A stretch of DNA of 64,000 nucleotides from Sepiola atlantica (taxonomy: Eukaryota > Mollusca > Cephalopoda > Sepiida > Sepiolidae), in assembly GCA_963556195.1 (NCBI GenBank), contig OY744519.1, positions 29,894,397 through 29,958,396 on the forward strand, written 5' to 3'. Both the position numbers and the translations under genes were made by a program. Position 1 is the first letter of the stretch; each line of letters starts with the position of its first letter. This document shows positions 53,561 to 64,000 of the stretch, piece by piece. Under the pieces are notes generated by a model that worked only from the letters and a program-made list of their open reading frames with translations, did not search any database and was not told where the DNA came from.

Positions 53561-54904
53561 ACTAAAATCTATAGATCATAATAACATCAAAATACAATGT
53601 AAATTTATTTTACTTGCGTAAAAAAAAAAATGAAACTTTGCATAAATTTTCTAGGTAACCTTTAAAAGAATAAAGTTGATTTACAAGGTTCCGAAAAAAT
53701 GTTTAAAAATTAAATAAAACATTTTTGTCAAGAAAAATACTGTCAAACATTACTGATAATTAAATTAGAAATAAAATATAAAAAGTGTTTTTTCAGTAGA
53801 AAGGGGTAGACATATTATAAACCATTGTTTTGTAAAGTATTTTTTTAAACCATAACAATGTGTTTGTTTAAAAAAAAAAAAAAAAAAGAAAAGAAAAAAA
53901 TCGGTATCGATTTTTCTTTTTTTTAATAAAAAAAAAAAAAAAATATTGCATCTTTAAACTTGGTATTTTATTTTACCTTACTCCTTGTTCTTAAATAACA
54001 TTTATTTTAATCTAAGCTTTAGAAAATTAGAATTTTCCTTATCAAAGCAAATTTTTCTTTCTTTTTTCATCGTCTGATGTTATGTGGACTTCTTGGTCAG
54101 AAAAAACAAATCCAGTATATCTGTTAGTTTGAATCAGTAGAAAGTGGTAGACATATCATCAACCATTGTTTTGTAAAAGTATTTTTTTTTAACCATAACG
54201 ACGTGTTTGTTAAAATAAATAACATTTATTTTAATCTAAGCTTTAAATTTTAAATTCATTTATTTTCTTCTGTTGGGCTTTTGTCTGTTTTTTTAAAAAA
54301 ATTAAATGTGGGCTTTTGTCCAGTGGACTTTTGTCCTATCCCCAGCCAGCATTGGCAAATCTTACAAGGGGTGGCCAAAAAGTGTGAAAAAACAAAACAA
54401 AAAAAAAAAACTTCTGACATTTTTAAAGGTTTGGTCTTGAGTTGAATTAGGCATACATGAATTTAAAGATTTTCATGCCTGAACACTTTGGCATCAGTTC
54501 TTCCATTTTTATTTTTCCATGTCTGATTGTGAAACAAAATTTCCAAATAAAGTGGGTGGATTGAGATAGAAGGCAATAAAATCAAAGACTAGAAATAAAA
54601 ATGATTCTTATTTTTTTAATATTATTGAAACCATTTGGTAGCTTAGTTGTTACATTTCTCTTTCAGTGACAAGACAGTGAAAGACAGTGAATATTATCCA
54701 ACATTAAAATATAAGTGTATTTTTTTAGACTATTTAAAAGACATTCAAAATGTGTTTTATGAAAAAAAAAAATCAATTACTAACACGTTTTTATTAAGTT
54801 TTGTTTCATATTTAAACATATATTTTAATGTATCTTTGCAGAAATTAAATAGATTCTTTTACTGTATAAGAATTTATAAGTATTATTGTAGATTAACACA
54901 CTCA
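53561..54904. other. AT-rich stretch with a diverged direct duplication
   Basis: AGTAGAAAGGGGTAGACATA (about 53796) recurs as AGTAGAAAGTGGTAGACATA (about 54136), both followed by ACCATTGTTTTGTAAA. TAACATTTATTTTAATCTAAG occurs near 53996 and 54221. No gene recognised. Confidence 0.5.
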
Positions 54905-55300
54905 GCTAAATCACCCCTCCAAACAAAAATGAGATTCTACTGTTTTAGGTGATTACATGTTAACACCCTGATAAACTTAAAGGGAAAAAAACCCAATTAT
55001 TTCAGAATTTAGACTGGGCGATCAGTTTCACATATAAATTTAACATAAAATGAGTTCCCATTTCCGAGAACTTCTAGCGGTTTAGAGCAGTTAACCATAA
55101 ATTGTTATTTTGCTCTGGGAAGTAACTTCTATGTGTTTATTTTTTGGGCGCAAAGTCTACTTTTCTAAGCTATTACGCATAGTTTTATGACCTTGCCAGT
55201 CGAACTTAGGGTTAGTGGTAAAAATATTTAGTGAACATCACTAAAAAGTTAGAATAGCCCGGAAATTTATATACGAAACTGATGTCCCACTCTAAATTCT
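54905..55300 (+). repeat. Family C repeat
   Basis: CACCCCTCCAAACAAAAATG, GATTACATGTTAACACCCTG, CGAACTTAGGGTTAGTGGTA and AGAATAGCCCGGAAATTTAT follow the order of 17430-17815. Confidence 0.65.
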
Positions 55301-55329
55301 AAAATAGGAATTTGAATCATAACCGCCAA

Positions 55330-55600
55330 CAACACCAGAGCGGAGACATCGCACCAAAGACGTTTATCAAGTAACAAAGACATAAGCTTGTTTATTCTTG
55401 TTTTTTGATGAAAAAAAAAAAAAAAATGACTCAATACTGGTCACCTCTGATGATGGAATTTTATTTTGAAATTAATAAGATTAATGTAAAAAAATGAAAA
55501 AAATAATAAATTAATCTTGTATTGTTAATGGCTTATATTTCAATTTTATTAACAAATCCAACAATGCTTTGAAATGAACGACCAACCCATATTATTTATA
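55330..55600 (-). repeat. Old single copy of the 337-bp unit with intact hammerhead-like core
   Basis: CCAAAGACGTTTATCAAGT, TGACTCAATACTGGTCACCT, then CTGATGA, a GGAAT/ATTTT stem around TTT, GAAA and a perfect ATTAAT/ATTAAT helix III with loop AAG. The base after helix III is G, which hammerheads do not tolerate well at the cleavage site, and helix I is missing. In plus-strand reading these bases lie near 55449-55490. Confidence 0.6.
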
Positions 55601-55609
55601 TATGTTTTC

Positions 55610-55690
55610 TTTTCCTCCAAGTTTTTCAAGGTGTTTACACGTAATCATCTAAAAAAAGTAGAATCTTAGGAGGGGGGGGGGCGTAGCTGA
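55610..55690 (-). repeat. Family C start, reverse
   Basis: CAAGTTTTTCAAGGTGTTTA, CACGTAATCATCTAAAAAAA and GTAGAATCTTAGGAGGGG. Confidence 0.6.
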
Positions 55691-56925
55691 AAGCGTTAAT
55701 CTTCAAATTTGCCATTATTATTAATAGTACTATTATTATCATCTTTATATTGTTTTTCTTTTTACAGTAAAACAAATCAATCTATTACATATCTGTTATA
55801 TGTACATTAGCAATAACCGATCAAATCTTTAGAATTAGGGTAAAACATGGAACATTCTTTGAGAAAAGGAGGTACAAAATAATTAACAAAGCATCCCTGC
55901 CCCGCCCCCGCCCTTCTCATGTTAAGAAAAATTTTCTAAATAGTAACATTATTATTTAGAAACTCATTCTTAACATCGGGAGGGGGTTTCGTCAACTATT
56001 CTGTTTCTACACTGTCTTCTTATTTTGCATACTAATCGTTGACTATTTTCAACAATTGTTTATGAAAAAAATTAAAATAGCATTTTGTCAACTAACGACG
56101 AACTAATGCAAATCGGCTTTATTTAAAAAGAGAAATAAATCTTTAGTTGCTTCACTATTTTCAATCAATTACAAAGAAAAACATTTGAAAAAAAAAATAT
56201 TTAGAAAAATCTACCCGTGTAAAAAACATCTCCCCCCCCCCCCCCGCCAGTGTATTTTTTATGTTTACGAAAATGTATGAGGACATTACACACGGTTTTT
56301 ACAGTAATTTGAAAATAAATTAAAAAAAGCAACAAATCTTTAATGAAATATCTGGAAATTTAAAAAGAATCAGAATTAGTAATTGTATCGAAATCAGTAG
56401 CCCCTTATGTCTACAGTGGCAACTTGCCTTGTTTGGAGTGAACTCAGTTAAAAAAAAAAAAAAAAAAAAAATATTCTGTTAAAATTAGCTTTTTGTCTAA
56501 ACAGAATGTTCAAAGTTTTTTTTTTGTGTGTAATAAAAGTTTAAAACATGAATACGTTTAGTCCAAGAAATAAACAAGAGAAAAAAACATGGCCGTTAGC
56601 AAGAGAAAGACATCAAGTGTGTATATGAGGGGGAGGAGAGACAAGAAGTAATTCTTTGATGAATTAAAAGTCTTCTACCTCCCCTCCCTTCCCCACTGAA
56701 TTGTTTGAAGTTTGCCAAAATTAACATTTCCAGGGAGAAGGAAAAGGAAGTAAGACAAAATAAGACAAGAGGAAGAGGAAGGTAAGATATTGCTTAATGG
56801 CACATCAACCCTAAGGGTCATTTCATGCCATGAATGTAGAAGGAAATATCCTTCATTTGAATCTTAAGTCAGTGGGGCATTTATAGTCATTAGTTAAGAG
56901 CTTTGGTATTTTGAATTGTTGTCAT
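55691..56925. other. AT-rich non-coding stretch
   Basis: Contains C and A homopolymers (56232-56245 and about 56452-56471). No coding signal. Confidence 0.4.
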
Positions 56926-56929
56926 TTTG

Positions 56930-57310
56930 GTGAAGGTTTTTATGCTTCAAGTTCTTTATATCTTCAAATGTTTAATCATGGTTTTTGGTTTGGTTGTTTT
57001 GTTTTACGACATATCGACCCTTTTCAGGTTATTCAATGCTGAATCCGATCATTTTGGTGAAGGTTTTTATGCTTCAAGTTCTTTATATGTTTAAGTATTT
57101 ATTCATGGTGTTTGGTTGAGTGAAAGGGGGGGGGGAGAAAGAGGGGAGAGGGAAGAAGAGGGGAGGGAGGGAAATTGTTGTTTTTTTGTTTTCGATTTTG
57201 CAGAACATGATTGAGTTTTGCAAAGGATAAAAACAATAAAACATCAATGTTTGGTGCATTTTGAGTCAGGAAGTCAATAACTTCAGACAGCCTGATTTGG
57301 TAGCGCTAGT
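56930..57310 (+). repeat. Family F repeat with internal duplication and purine tract
   Basis: TGCTTCAAGTTCTTTATAT occurs twice (about 56943 and 57070). A G/A-rich insert follows at 57120-57175, then the tail AACATCAATGTTTGGTGCAT and GCCTGATTTGGTAGCG. Confidence 0.65.
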
Positions 57311-57323
57311 AGGTTCTATTTGA

Positions 57324-57475
57324 CCCATAGATGGGGCCCCTTACAGGTACTACCACTCCGAGCCAGAGTGGACCTGGGAGCAATGGCAACTAAGAGGCAA
57401 CTCTACATTCCCCACAGCTCCCAAATGGAGGTCTCACCACTGGATGTCTTTTAAGGTCATGCCCAGGACCGGAAG
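57324..57475 (+). mobile_element. TTAA MITE, truncated on the right
   Basis: Left end CCCATAGATGGGGCCCCTTA with CAGGTACTACCACTCC, preceded by TTGA instead of TTAA. It stops after CAGGACCGGAAG. Confidence 0.7.
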
Positions 57476-57689
57476 AGGAAGAGAAAAAAAATAAGTAAAG
57501 AGAAAAAAAAGATAAAGTGAGAAAAAGAAAGAGAAATAAAATCGAGTCAAGACAGAAATCAAACTTATTATTAAAGGACAAGAAAAAACAGCAGATTCTT
57601 CTTCTAAGTTCTAAAAAACAAAAAAGCAGAATTCAGCTTTTTCTGAATTACAAAAATGCAGAATTTCGCTAAAAAACGGAGGTCTCACA

Positions 57690-58190
57690 TCCCTGTAAAA
57701 TCTAGAATCTTTATTCTAATTTTGATCAAAAGTTATTACATGATTTTGATTCTAGAAAATGTCTAAAATTTAAGTTTTAAGCTTAAGAAATTGAACTCCA
57801 GGGAATCTTTCTTAATTGGTGTCTAATAACTATGGATCAAAATCTTTGAAATTGAAATATTTGAATTTTCAAATGGGATGTTATATCCATACTATAGCAC
57901 CTACAACCCCTTTAAAATACCCCAAAGAAACTGAAATTTGCAGAATATTTATTAATTGATGTCTAATAACTGTTGTTAAAATTTCACAAAAATCAGAGGT
58001 ATCAAAACTTTCACAAATGGATTCCACCACTTCTTTGCCCCTTTGCATAAAACTAAATTAAACCAATTATAGCTCACATTATAACCCCTTATACATAGCA
58101 GCTGTGTTCCAAATTTCATAATGATCGGTTAATAAGTTTAGGAGTGAATCGTGTACATAGAAATATATAAACATATACACATACCTAACT
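57690..58190 (+). repeat. Family A repeat, plus strand, 3' part
   Basis: TCTAGAAAATGTCTAAAATT, GGTGTCTAATAACTATGGAT, TGTTAAAATTTCACAAAAAT, TTTCATAATGATCGGTTAAT and GTGAATCGTGTACATAGAAA. It overlaps in content with 39060-39645. Confidence 0.78.
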
Positions 58191-58857
58191 TTATATAAAT
58201 AGACATTTACTCAGAATTTTTACAATAATATTTTGAGATCTGCATTTTTACCAAATATAGATATCCATAAACATCAATGTTCTACTTTATTTTAAAAACA
58301 AAAATAAAAATGTTAATACAGGGGGGAGGGACTAGGAATAAAAGTACACAGAGGTAGGGTGGGCGGGTTTCTCATTCATTCTCAGGCAATGCTGGGTGTG
58401 TCTGCTAGTTCCATACGTAAAACCTGATTTACAGGTTACACCATTCTCGTCTTTACAATTGCGAAAATATTTAAATCTCACATTAAAAAAATTGGTATTT
58501 AATAAGAACATTTTTATGCAAGTAAAACAAGAACAGATATACATAGATCAATGTCTTTTTTAAAATTAATATTTTCAAGTATTCTAGTCATTTTTACATG
58601 TGGCTGTTAAGGCGTCCTATCGGCAGTTGTGTGGGAAAATACTTTCACCACCGTGTAAATAGTTTAAAAGATTTTCATTTTATAGTAAATCAGCTGTACC
58701 TACTATTTATTCGACAGTTAAAATGCTTCCAAATTCTTTTAAAATTTCAAAAGGATGCAAAGCATTTCATTTTTTTTTTCACCCTAAAATGGCTAATTTG
58801 TTTATGAAGAAACTGAAATGCATACGTGGAAATTTACTATACTAAATCCTATTTTTT
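58191..58857. other. Non-coding stretch
   Basis: CAGGCAATGCTGGGTGTGTC at about 58383 is a reversed GC-rich end motif followed by TGCTAGTT. Nothing coding recognised. Confidence 0.4.
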
Positions 58858-59764
58858 ACGCACCCGTTTCTTATCTTGCTACACACATAAATATATACAC
58901 TATTTTTTACGCACCCGTTTCTTATCTTGCTACACACATAAATATATACACTATTTTTTACGCATGCATTTCTTATCTTGCTACACACATAAATATATAC
59001 ACTATTTTTTACGCGTGCGTTTCTTATCTTGCTACACACATAAATATATACACTATTTTTTACGCATGCGTTTCTTATCTTGCTACACATATAAATATAT
59101 ACACTATTTTTTACGCACCCGTTTCTTATCTTGCTACACACATAAATATATACACTATTTTTTACGCACCCGTTTCTTATCTTGCTACACACATAAATAT
59201 ATACACTATTTTTTACGCACCCGTTTCTTATCTTGCTACACACATAAATATATACACTATTTTTTACGCATGCGTTTCTTATCTTGCTACACACATAAAT
59301 ATATACACTATTTTTTACGCACCCGTTTCTTATCTTGCTACACACATAAATATATACACTATTTTTTACGCATGCGTTTCTTATCTTGCTACACACATAA
59401 ATATATACACTATTTTTTACACACCCGTTTCTTATCTTGCTACACACATAAATATATACACTATTTTTTACGCATGCGTTTCTTATCTTGCTACACACAT
59501 AATATACACTATTTTTTACGCATGCGTTTCTTATCTTGCTACACACATAAATATATACACTATTTTTTACGCATGCGGTTCTTTATCTTGCTACACACAT
59601 AAATATATACACTATTTTTTACACACCCGTTTCTTATCTTGCTACACACATAAATATATACACTATTTTTTACGCATGCGTTTCTTATCTTGCTACACAC
59701 ATAAATATATACACTATTTTTTACGCATGCGTTTCTTATCTTGCTACACACATAAATATATACA
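58858..59764 (+). repeat. 51-bp minisatellite, about 18 copies of two types
   Basis: The unit reads ACGCACCCGTTTCTTATCTT then GCTACACACATAAATATATA and CACTATTTTTT. Copies carry either CACCCG or CATGCG at the same place, in mixed order. Since 51 is divisible by three, frames stay open on both strands (up to 378 codons on plus, a 17-residue repeat); these are not genes. It ends exactly where a LINE coding fragment begins. Confidence 0.95.
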
Positions 59765-60345
59765 CATGAGCCTGGAAGAAGTTTCGCAAAGTGCAGCCAC
59801 TATCAACCTCACGTACAAGATTCGTGGGCATACTTATAGCTCCTATGTTCGCAGTGCAATGCTTCATACAAGTGAGACCTGGCCTTTGGCCAAAGCAGAC
59901 CTGCAACGCAATGACAGGGCAATGATTAGACAGCTTTACAATGTAAAGCCATAAGATTTAGCAGCTGCACGGTTGCAAGATCTGTTGGAACAGCTTGGCC
60001 TCATGGGCATTAATGTTATTAATAAAGAAAAAAAGCTTTGTTTTTATGGACACGTAAAGTACTCGAGTGGTGCCATCAAGACAGCTTGAGATTTGGAAGT
60101 CCCTGGTAGATGGGGAAGAGGCTGACCTAAGTTGCCTTAAAGGGAACTGCTGCGGAAAGATCACATAGCATAGAAGCTCTCTACAGTCAATCCTCATGAT
60201 CGAGTTTCTTGGAGGTGTAGAGTGAGATCTGCCATGCATGCAGCTAGCCAGCTACCTGAATGGGGGTCCACCAGTGTGGATGATGCCCCTCAACCTTCAT
60301 GTTAATAAAAAACGAACCAATGATGATGATGATGATGAGTATACA
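59765..60345 (+). pseudogene. LINE C-terminal fragment with (ATG)n tail
   Basis: One frame with five or more stops: GHTYSSYVRSAMLHTSETWP, LQRNDRAMIRQLYNVKP, stop, LLEQLGLMGINVINKEKKLC, FYGHVKYSSGAIKTA, and WRCRVRSAMHAASQLPEW ending QPSC. This is the region after the reverse transcriptase in a non-LTR retrotransposon different from LINE a and b. The element ends in ATGATGATGATGATGA, the short simple tail typical of RTE/CR1-like elements. 5'-truncated. Confidence 0.8.
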
Positions 60346-60524
60346 CACACATATACATTGTAAAATTAGATTCATATTTTTCCCAAGGGTATTAGTGAGA
60401 ATGATGCAGTAGCTTTGACAGCGCTTGAACCCAGCATGCCAAGCCCATAGTCTGCACCTGTACACCACACTACTTCTATAGTATATAATTAAGGAGTTGA
60501 CATACTTAAAAAAAAAAATTTTCT

Positions 60525-60605
60525 ATGGAAGTCGCTCCAGACAAGGCATGAAGCCACTTGATATAAGGAGCTAAAAAGAACAAAAGATGATTAAGTTGCA
60601 TAACA
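60525..60605 (-). pseudogene. LINE a extreme 3' end
   Basis: TATGGAAGTCGCTCCAGACA and GGCATGAAGCCACTTGATAT match 35923 and 46328. A very short insertion. Confidence 0.7.
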
Positions 60606-61130
60606 AAAAGGGAGAGGAAGGTTTTATTTGTTTGTTGATGTTTAACGACATGACCTTTCACCCATTATAAGGTCATCCCAGGTCAAACAGTTTTTTTTTT
60701 TTCAGAATCAGACAGTTTTTTTTTTAAGTTTCTTTTTTGTGAAGGTGTTTTTAAAGTGTGAGATTTGACTATTCATAATGTGTGAATGATTTTGTTTGAT
60801 TTTAAGATTTTGGAATGTTTTTTTGCTTCTTTTAGGTTGTTTAAGATATTATTTGTGCCATTCTTTTGAAGAAAGTTTTTTAAATTGTTTGCTTGCTAAC
60901 AAGATAATTAACCTTTCTATGCAGGTTAATTGGTATTTGTTTCTTGTCAAACGTTATTTTTTTTTAATAATGGATTTTTAAAAAATATGTTTGTACAAAT
61001 TAGTTTCTTTAAAAAACACCTATTATTTGAGAAGAAGCTATAGTTTCAAATATTTTTTTAATATTCTTTGTAATATTTGTTGCATACATGTGCATATTTT
61101 ATGCATTTTATTAATATATGTTTTATTGTT
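60606..61130. other. AT-rich non-coding stretch
   Basis: Contains the small inverted pair ATGACCTTTCACCCATTATA and AAGGTCAT near 60650. No gene recognised. Confidence 0.4.
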
Positions 61131-61606
61131 AGACAACAATGGTTACAATGGTTAGACAACAATGGTAACAATGGTTACACAACAATGGTAACAATGGTTA
61201 CACAACAATGGTAACAATGGTTACACAACAATGGTAACAATGGTTACACAACAATGGTTACAATGGTTAGACAACAATGGTAACAATGGTTACACAACAA
61301 TGGTTACAATGGTTAGACAACAATGGTTACAATGGTTACACAACAATGGTAACAATGGTTACACAACAATGGTAACAATGGTTACACAACAATGGTAACA
61401 ATGGTTACACAACAATGGTAACAATGGTTACACAACAATGGTAACAATGGTTACACAACAATGGTTACAATGGTTAGACAACAATGGTTACAATGGTTAC
61501 ACAACAATGGTAACAATGGTTACACAACAATGGTAACAATGGTTACACAACAATGGTAACAATGGTTACACAACAATGGTTACAATGGTTAGACAACAAT
61601 GGTTAG
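61131..61606 (+). repeat. 23-bp minisatellite, about 20 copies
   Basis: The unit is ACACAACAATGGTAACAATG plus GTT, with AGAC/ACAC and GGTTAC/GGTAAC variants. Each unit holds two ACAATGGT blocks, so the 23-mer is itself a diverged duplication. Confidence 0.95.
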
Positions 61607-62105
61607 ACCGAAGAGGATGTACTTCAAAAGAAGGTAGTCTTTTAACTGATGGTGATGAATTCAGAGGCAAAATAATCAAACTTATAGCCGCAACATTAGC
61701 ATGACAGTGACAGACCCAGTCATACATCCCGGAAATACTTCAAGGGACCCACATCGATGTGCAAGATGGCACTTGATAATACCCCGATTTGGAGAGTAGT
61801 AATGGAGAAGCCTCTCAAGAAACTACTCCTGAGTATGGTCTCCTGTACTATCAGCCGGAAAAGTGCCGACCAGAAAAGCACTCTGAGCTCGCCTTCTCCC
61901 AAGAATACTAAACTACCTTCATTATCTGTCAGTTATCAGACAAACCAAACCTGAAAAAGACCCCCACAACCAGCGTTCAATTCTCTGGGCGCCAAACAGA
62001 CTAGCCAAAAGGTTATCTCTAAGAACCCAATAGGGAAGGAAAGCGTTACATGGTTGCCTGACAAAAAATTCTATCCCTAAACAAAAGAAGCAACTAAAAT
62101 GACAA
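61607..62105. other. Unassigned stretch, possibly LINE 3' UTR
   Basis: Not as AT-rich as its neighbours. It lies downstream (minus strand) of a LINE C-terminal fragment and could be its 3' end, or another old element. Open frames of 60-65 codons have no family that I recognise. Confidence 0.35.
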
Positions 62106-62480
62106 CTCTTCAACTTCCATATCTCATCTTCTTCATCAGTCCGTGCTCTGAATGACCGTCGGGGCGCCAAAGATGACCTGACAACCAGCTTTCACCAACC
62201 CTGTCGATCTTCTGCCTTCCTAAGCGTGCTACCTAGCGGCATCCCTGTTCACTCTCGGATGTTGTCCTCCCATCTCTTTTTTTTTTTGTCTGCTCCTCTT
62301 TCTTTCTCCCTGAACAGTTTCTTGCAGGATTGTCTTTGCGAGACCTGACGATCATGTGACATGGCCATACCACTTCATTTTCCACCTTTTCACAGTGGTC
62401 AGTAGATCTTCACATAGCCCGACTGCTTGTATCAGTCTGTTCTTCACTTCCTCATTAGAAACTTGGTTAGTAATTTAGAT
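62106..62480 (-). pseudogene. LINE C-terminal fragment, minus strand
   Basis: Minus translation: NEEVKNRLIQAVGLCEDLLT, KRWKMKWYGHVT, SSGLAKTILQETVQGE, then in shifted frames TGMPLGSTLRKAEDRQGW and KLVVRSSLAPRRSFRARTD. The same C-terminal region as 62800-63190, from a separate insertion. Stops and frameshifts present. Confidence 0.78.
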
Positions 62481-62553
62481 TGTTAAACAAATAATTATAA
62501 TAAAGGAATATTTTTGGTGGATTTTTTGGTTTCGATCTACATTCCTGAAAGAC

Positions 62554-62556
<3 letters not shown>

Positions 62557-62595
<39 letters not shown>
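62557..62595. repeat. (TA)n microsatellite
   Basis: Uninterrupted TA run next to an inverted-repeat element. Confidence 0.95.
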
Positions 62596-62600
<5 letters not shown>

Positions 62601-62601
<1 letters not shown>

Positions 62602-62754
62602 AGATAAGTGATGAGAATAAAAATTTGATTAAATGAAATATTTATTAAACCATCAATTGTTCAAGCAATTTTTAAAAATATAACCCTTGTTTGAACAATT
62701 GATGATTTAATAAATATTGCATTTTATCCAATTTTTATTCTCATTACTTATCTA
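62601..62754. mobile_element. Inverted-repeat (foldback/MITE-like) element
   Basis: The left arm starts TAGATAAGTGATGAGAATAA and the right arm ends with its near-exact reverse (TTATTCTCATTACTTATCTA). Arms are about 64 bases, including CATCAATTGTTCAA and TTGAACAATTGATG near the centre. Non-coding. Confidence 0.75.
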
Positions 62755-62799
62755 CTTATACTATTGCTCTATATTGTATATCAAGCTTTGATTTTTCAA

Positions 62800-63190
62800 G
62801 ATAAGATAGATGCAGCTCTGTCCATTCTCAAATGTCCTCCTCCCATCTCTTTCTTTGTCTGACCCTCCTCCTCCTCCTTTCTCCCTGACAGTTCCTAGCA
62901 CGATCATCTTTACGAAACCAGACTGATGCGCTCCTTGGTCATCTCCATATTTCTGTATGTGTGTGAATCGTGCACCCTAACTGCGGACCTGGAGAGAAGA
63001 ATACCGGCCATAGAGACGAGATGCTCCTGAAAGATCCTCAACTTCTCATACAGGTACCACATTACTAATAAGGAAGTGAAGAACAGACTCATACAAGCAG
63101 TCGGGCCATACAATGATCTACTGGCCACTGTTAAAAGGAGGAAAACGAAGTGGTACGGCCATATCACACATTCATCAGGTCTCAAAAACT
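62800..63190. pseudogene. LINE fragment with internal inversion (twin-priming structure)
   Basis: The plus strand from 62918 reads TRMRSLVISIFLYVCESCTL, KILNFSYRYHITNKEVKNRL, IQAVGPYNDLLATVKRRKTK and WYGHITHSSGL at 63187. The minus strand from 62922 to about 62800 reads SGFVKMIVLGTVRE, then in another frame RRRRRVRQRKRWEEDI and EWTEL. The inverted piece is upstream coding and the other piece is the adjoining downstream coding, with overlap at SSGL. That is the product expected when a LINE cDNA is primed twice. Confidence 0.82.
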
Positions 63191-63816
63191 TCCATATACA
63201 GACTACAAAACTAAGATTGTACAATACATGAAAAGAAAACAATATGGGATTTGTTCCCAAACAACAAATTATATAATCAACCAACAGTGTTGGATTGACT
63301 CAAGAGTAAATAATTTTAGACTAATCAATAATCAATACAAACTTATTTTGGTGTTTGTTAATTGGATTTGTAGACACAAACACTTCGTATTTCCTAAGAT
63401 AATATCAGCTGAATGATGAGACCTGATAAACAATTGGTCGTTTTGAAAGTAGCATTAACGTTTGAGGATGAGACATATTTATAACTTAACATGCTTATAT
63501 CTTATATTAAATATTCATTTTTTTTTTTACTGCAAATCTATGGATACCTATTCCTAAAAAGCACCAAAAAACGTTTGGTGATTCTACAGAATTTGAACAG
63601 CCAAACCGACTTTTGCCAAACTAAACCTAAAACTTTAGTTTAGAGTTAGTTAGGTTAGGGTTATTAGTATAGGGTTAAAAAAAAAAAAGTTTTGTTCAAA
63701 TTCTGTAGAAGTACCATAGCTCTGGTTGTAGCACAGTACTAAATTGAAAGGTGAATTTGGGACGCTAACATTTACACAATTATTAATTCTAATGTCATGT
63801 TGCCTATTTTTCAAAT
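63191..63816. other. AT-rich non-coding stretch
   Basis: Includes GTTAGGTTAGGGTTATTAG near 63648, a short telomere-like line that is too short to mean anything. No gene recognised. Confidence 0.4.
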
Positions 63817-63973
63817 TTAATTATAATCAATTTGTAAGACAATTTTCTTTTTTTTAATTTTCATTTATTTAAAATCAACAAGAGTGGAAAACAATGGTGT
63901 CTCCAACAATGGTTTTCCACTCTTGTTGATTTTAAAAGAAAAATTGTTTTCTTAAAACTTAATTATAATCAAT
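63817..63973. repeat. Hairpin element flanked by a 15-base direct repeat
   Basis: Arms AAAATCAACAAGAGTGGAAA (63871 on) and its reverse (to 63934), with a loop containing CAATGGTGTCTCCAACAATG. The direct repeat TTAATTATAATCAAT lies at 63817-63831 and 63959-63973 and could be a target duplication or part of the element. Confidence 0.6.
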
Positions 63974-64000
63974 GTACATAAAGAAAGAAAAAGTAGACCG

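Noticed and set aside
58818..59954. Open frame of 378 codons on the plus strand and 234 codons on the minus strand
   Set aside because: It is the 51-bp minisatellite read through; the unit is a multiple of three, so any stop-free frame stays open. The last part is a LINE fragment joined in frame by chance.
59958..60468. Minus-strand frames over the LINE fragment
   Set aside because: They are antisense to a recognisable LINE C-terminal region on the plus strand.
63640..63680. Telomeric or interstitial telomere repeat
   Set aside because: Only GTTAGGTTAGGGTTA, about two units, which is expected by chance in AT-rich sequence.

Overview
The window reads as gene-poor, AT-rich, repeat-dense nuclear DNA from a metazoan. 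The SINE and LINE content, Penelope-like element, mariner, (TA)n microsatellites and large satellites suggest a marine invertebrate, perhaps a lophotrochozoan such as a mollusc. That assignment is an impression, because no diagnostic host gene is present. I recognise no intact host protein-coding exon, no functional tRNA or rRNA gene and no CRISPR. All recognisable coding sequence is decayed transposon sequence. Most long open frames are tandem repeats whose unit length is a multiple of three.

Layout. 1-2.7 kb: anonymous sequence with a promoter-like cluster near 330-525. 2.7-7.1 kb: a satellite with a 63-bp dimer unit and higher-order structure. 8.03-13.18 kb: about 166 copies of a 31-bp satellite. 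13.44-14.13 kb: eight nearly identical 86-bp repeats amplified from inside a SINE-like element. 14.4-22 kb: SINEs, foldback pieces and dispersed AT-rich repeats. 22.1-22.9 kb: remains of a Penelope-like element (GIY-YIG endonuclease) with a hammerhead-type ribozyme on its 3' side. 25.6-26.0 kb: a possible LTR with primer-binding-site-like sequence. 26.66-27.89 kb: a broken mariner. 29-36.8 kb: SINEs, LINE 3' ends, purine tracts, a second ribozyme of the Penelope type and a stray piece of the 63-bp satellite. 37.9-39.6 kb: a hAT-like MITE and a tandem tRNA-like/hammerhead element. 41.5-43.7 kb: the longest LINE copy, with its catalytic YVDD. 45.7-47.3 kb: two MITEs side by side plus LINE ends. 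48.0-50.4 kb: a palindrome with 0.42-kb arms, then a tandem array of about 337 bp that flips orientation. 52-58 kb: dispersed repeats. 58.86-61.6 kb: a 51-bp minisatellite, a LINE 3' end and a 23-bp minisatellite. 62.1-63.2 kb: LINE pieces, one with the head-to-head structure expected from twin priming.

The most interesting theme is a recurring architecture: a Pol III-type tRNA-like head next to a hammerhead self-cleaving ribozyme motif, in short elements that tend to be tandem or inverted. Five sites carry a convincing core with helices I, II and III (14420-14463, 14583-14624, 22123-22171, 35779-35825, 38753-38794), and weaker relatives occur elsewhere. Hammerheads in Penelope-like elements, schistosome Smalpha SINE-like repeats and metazoan retrozymes are established. 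The combination and density here look like an undescribed family set. Activity is inferred from sequence only.
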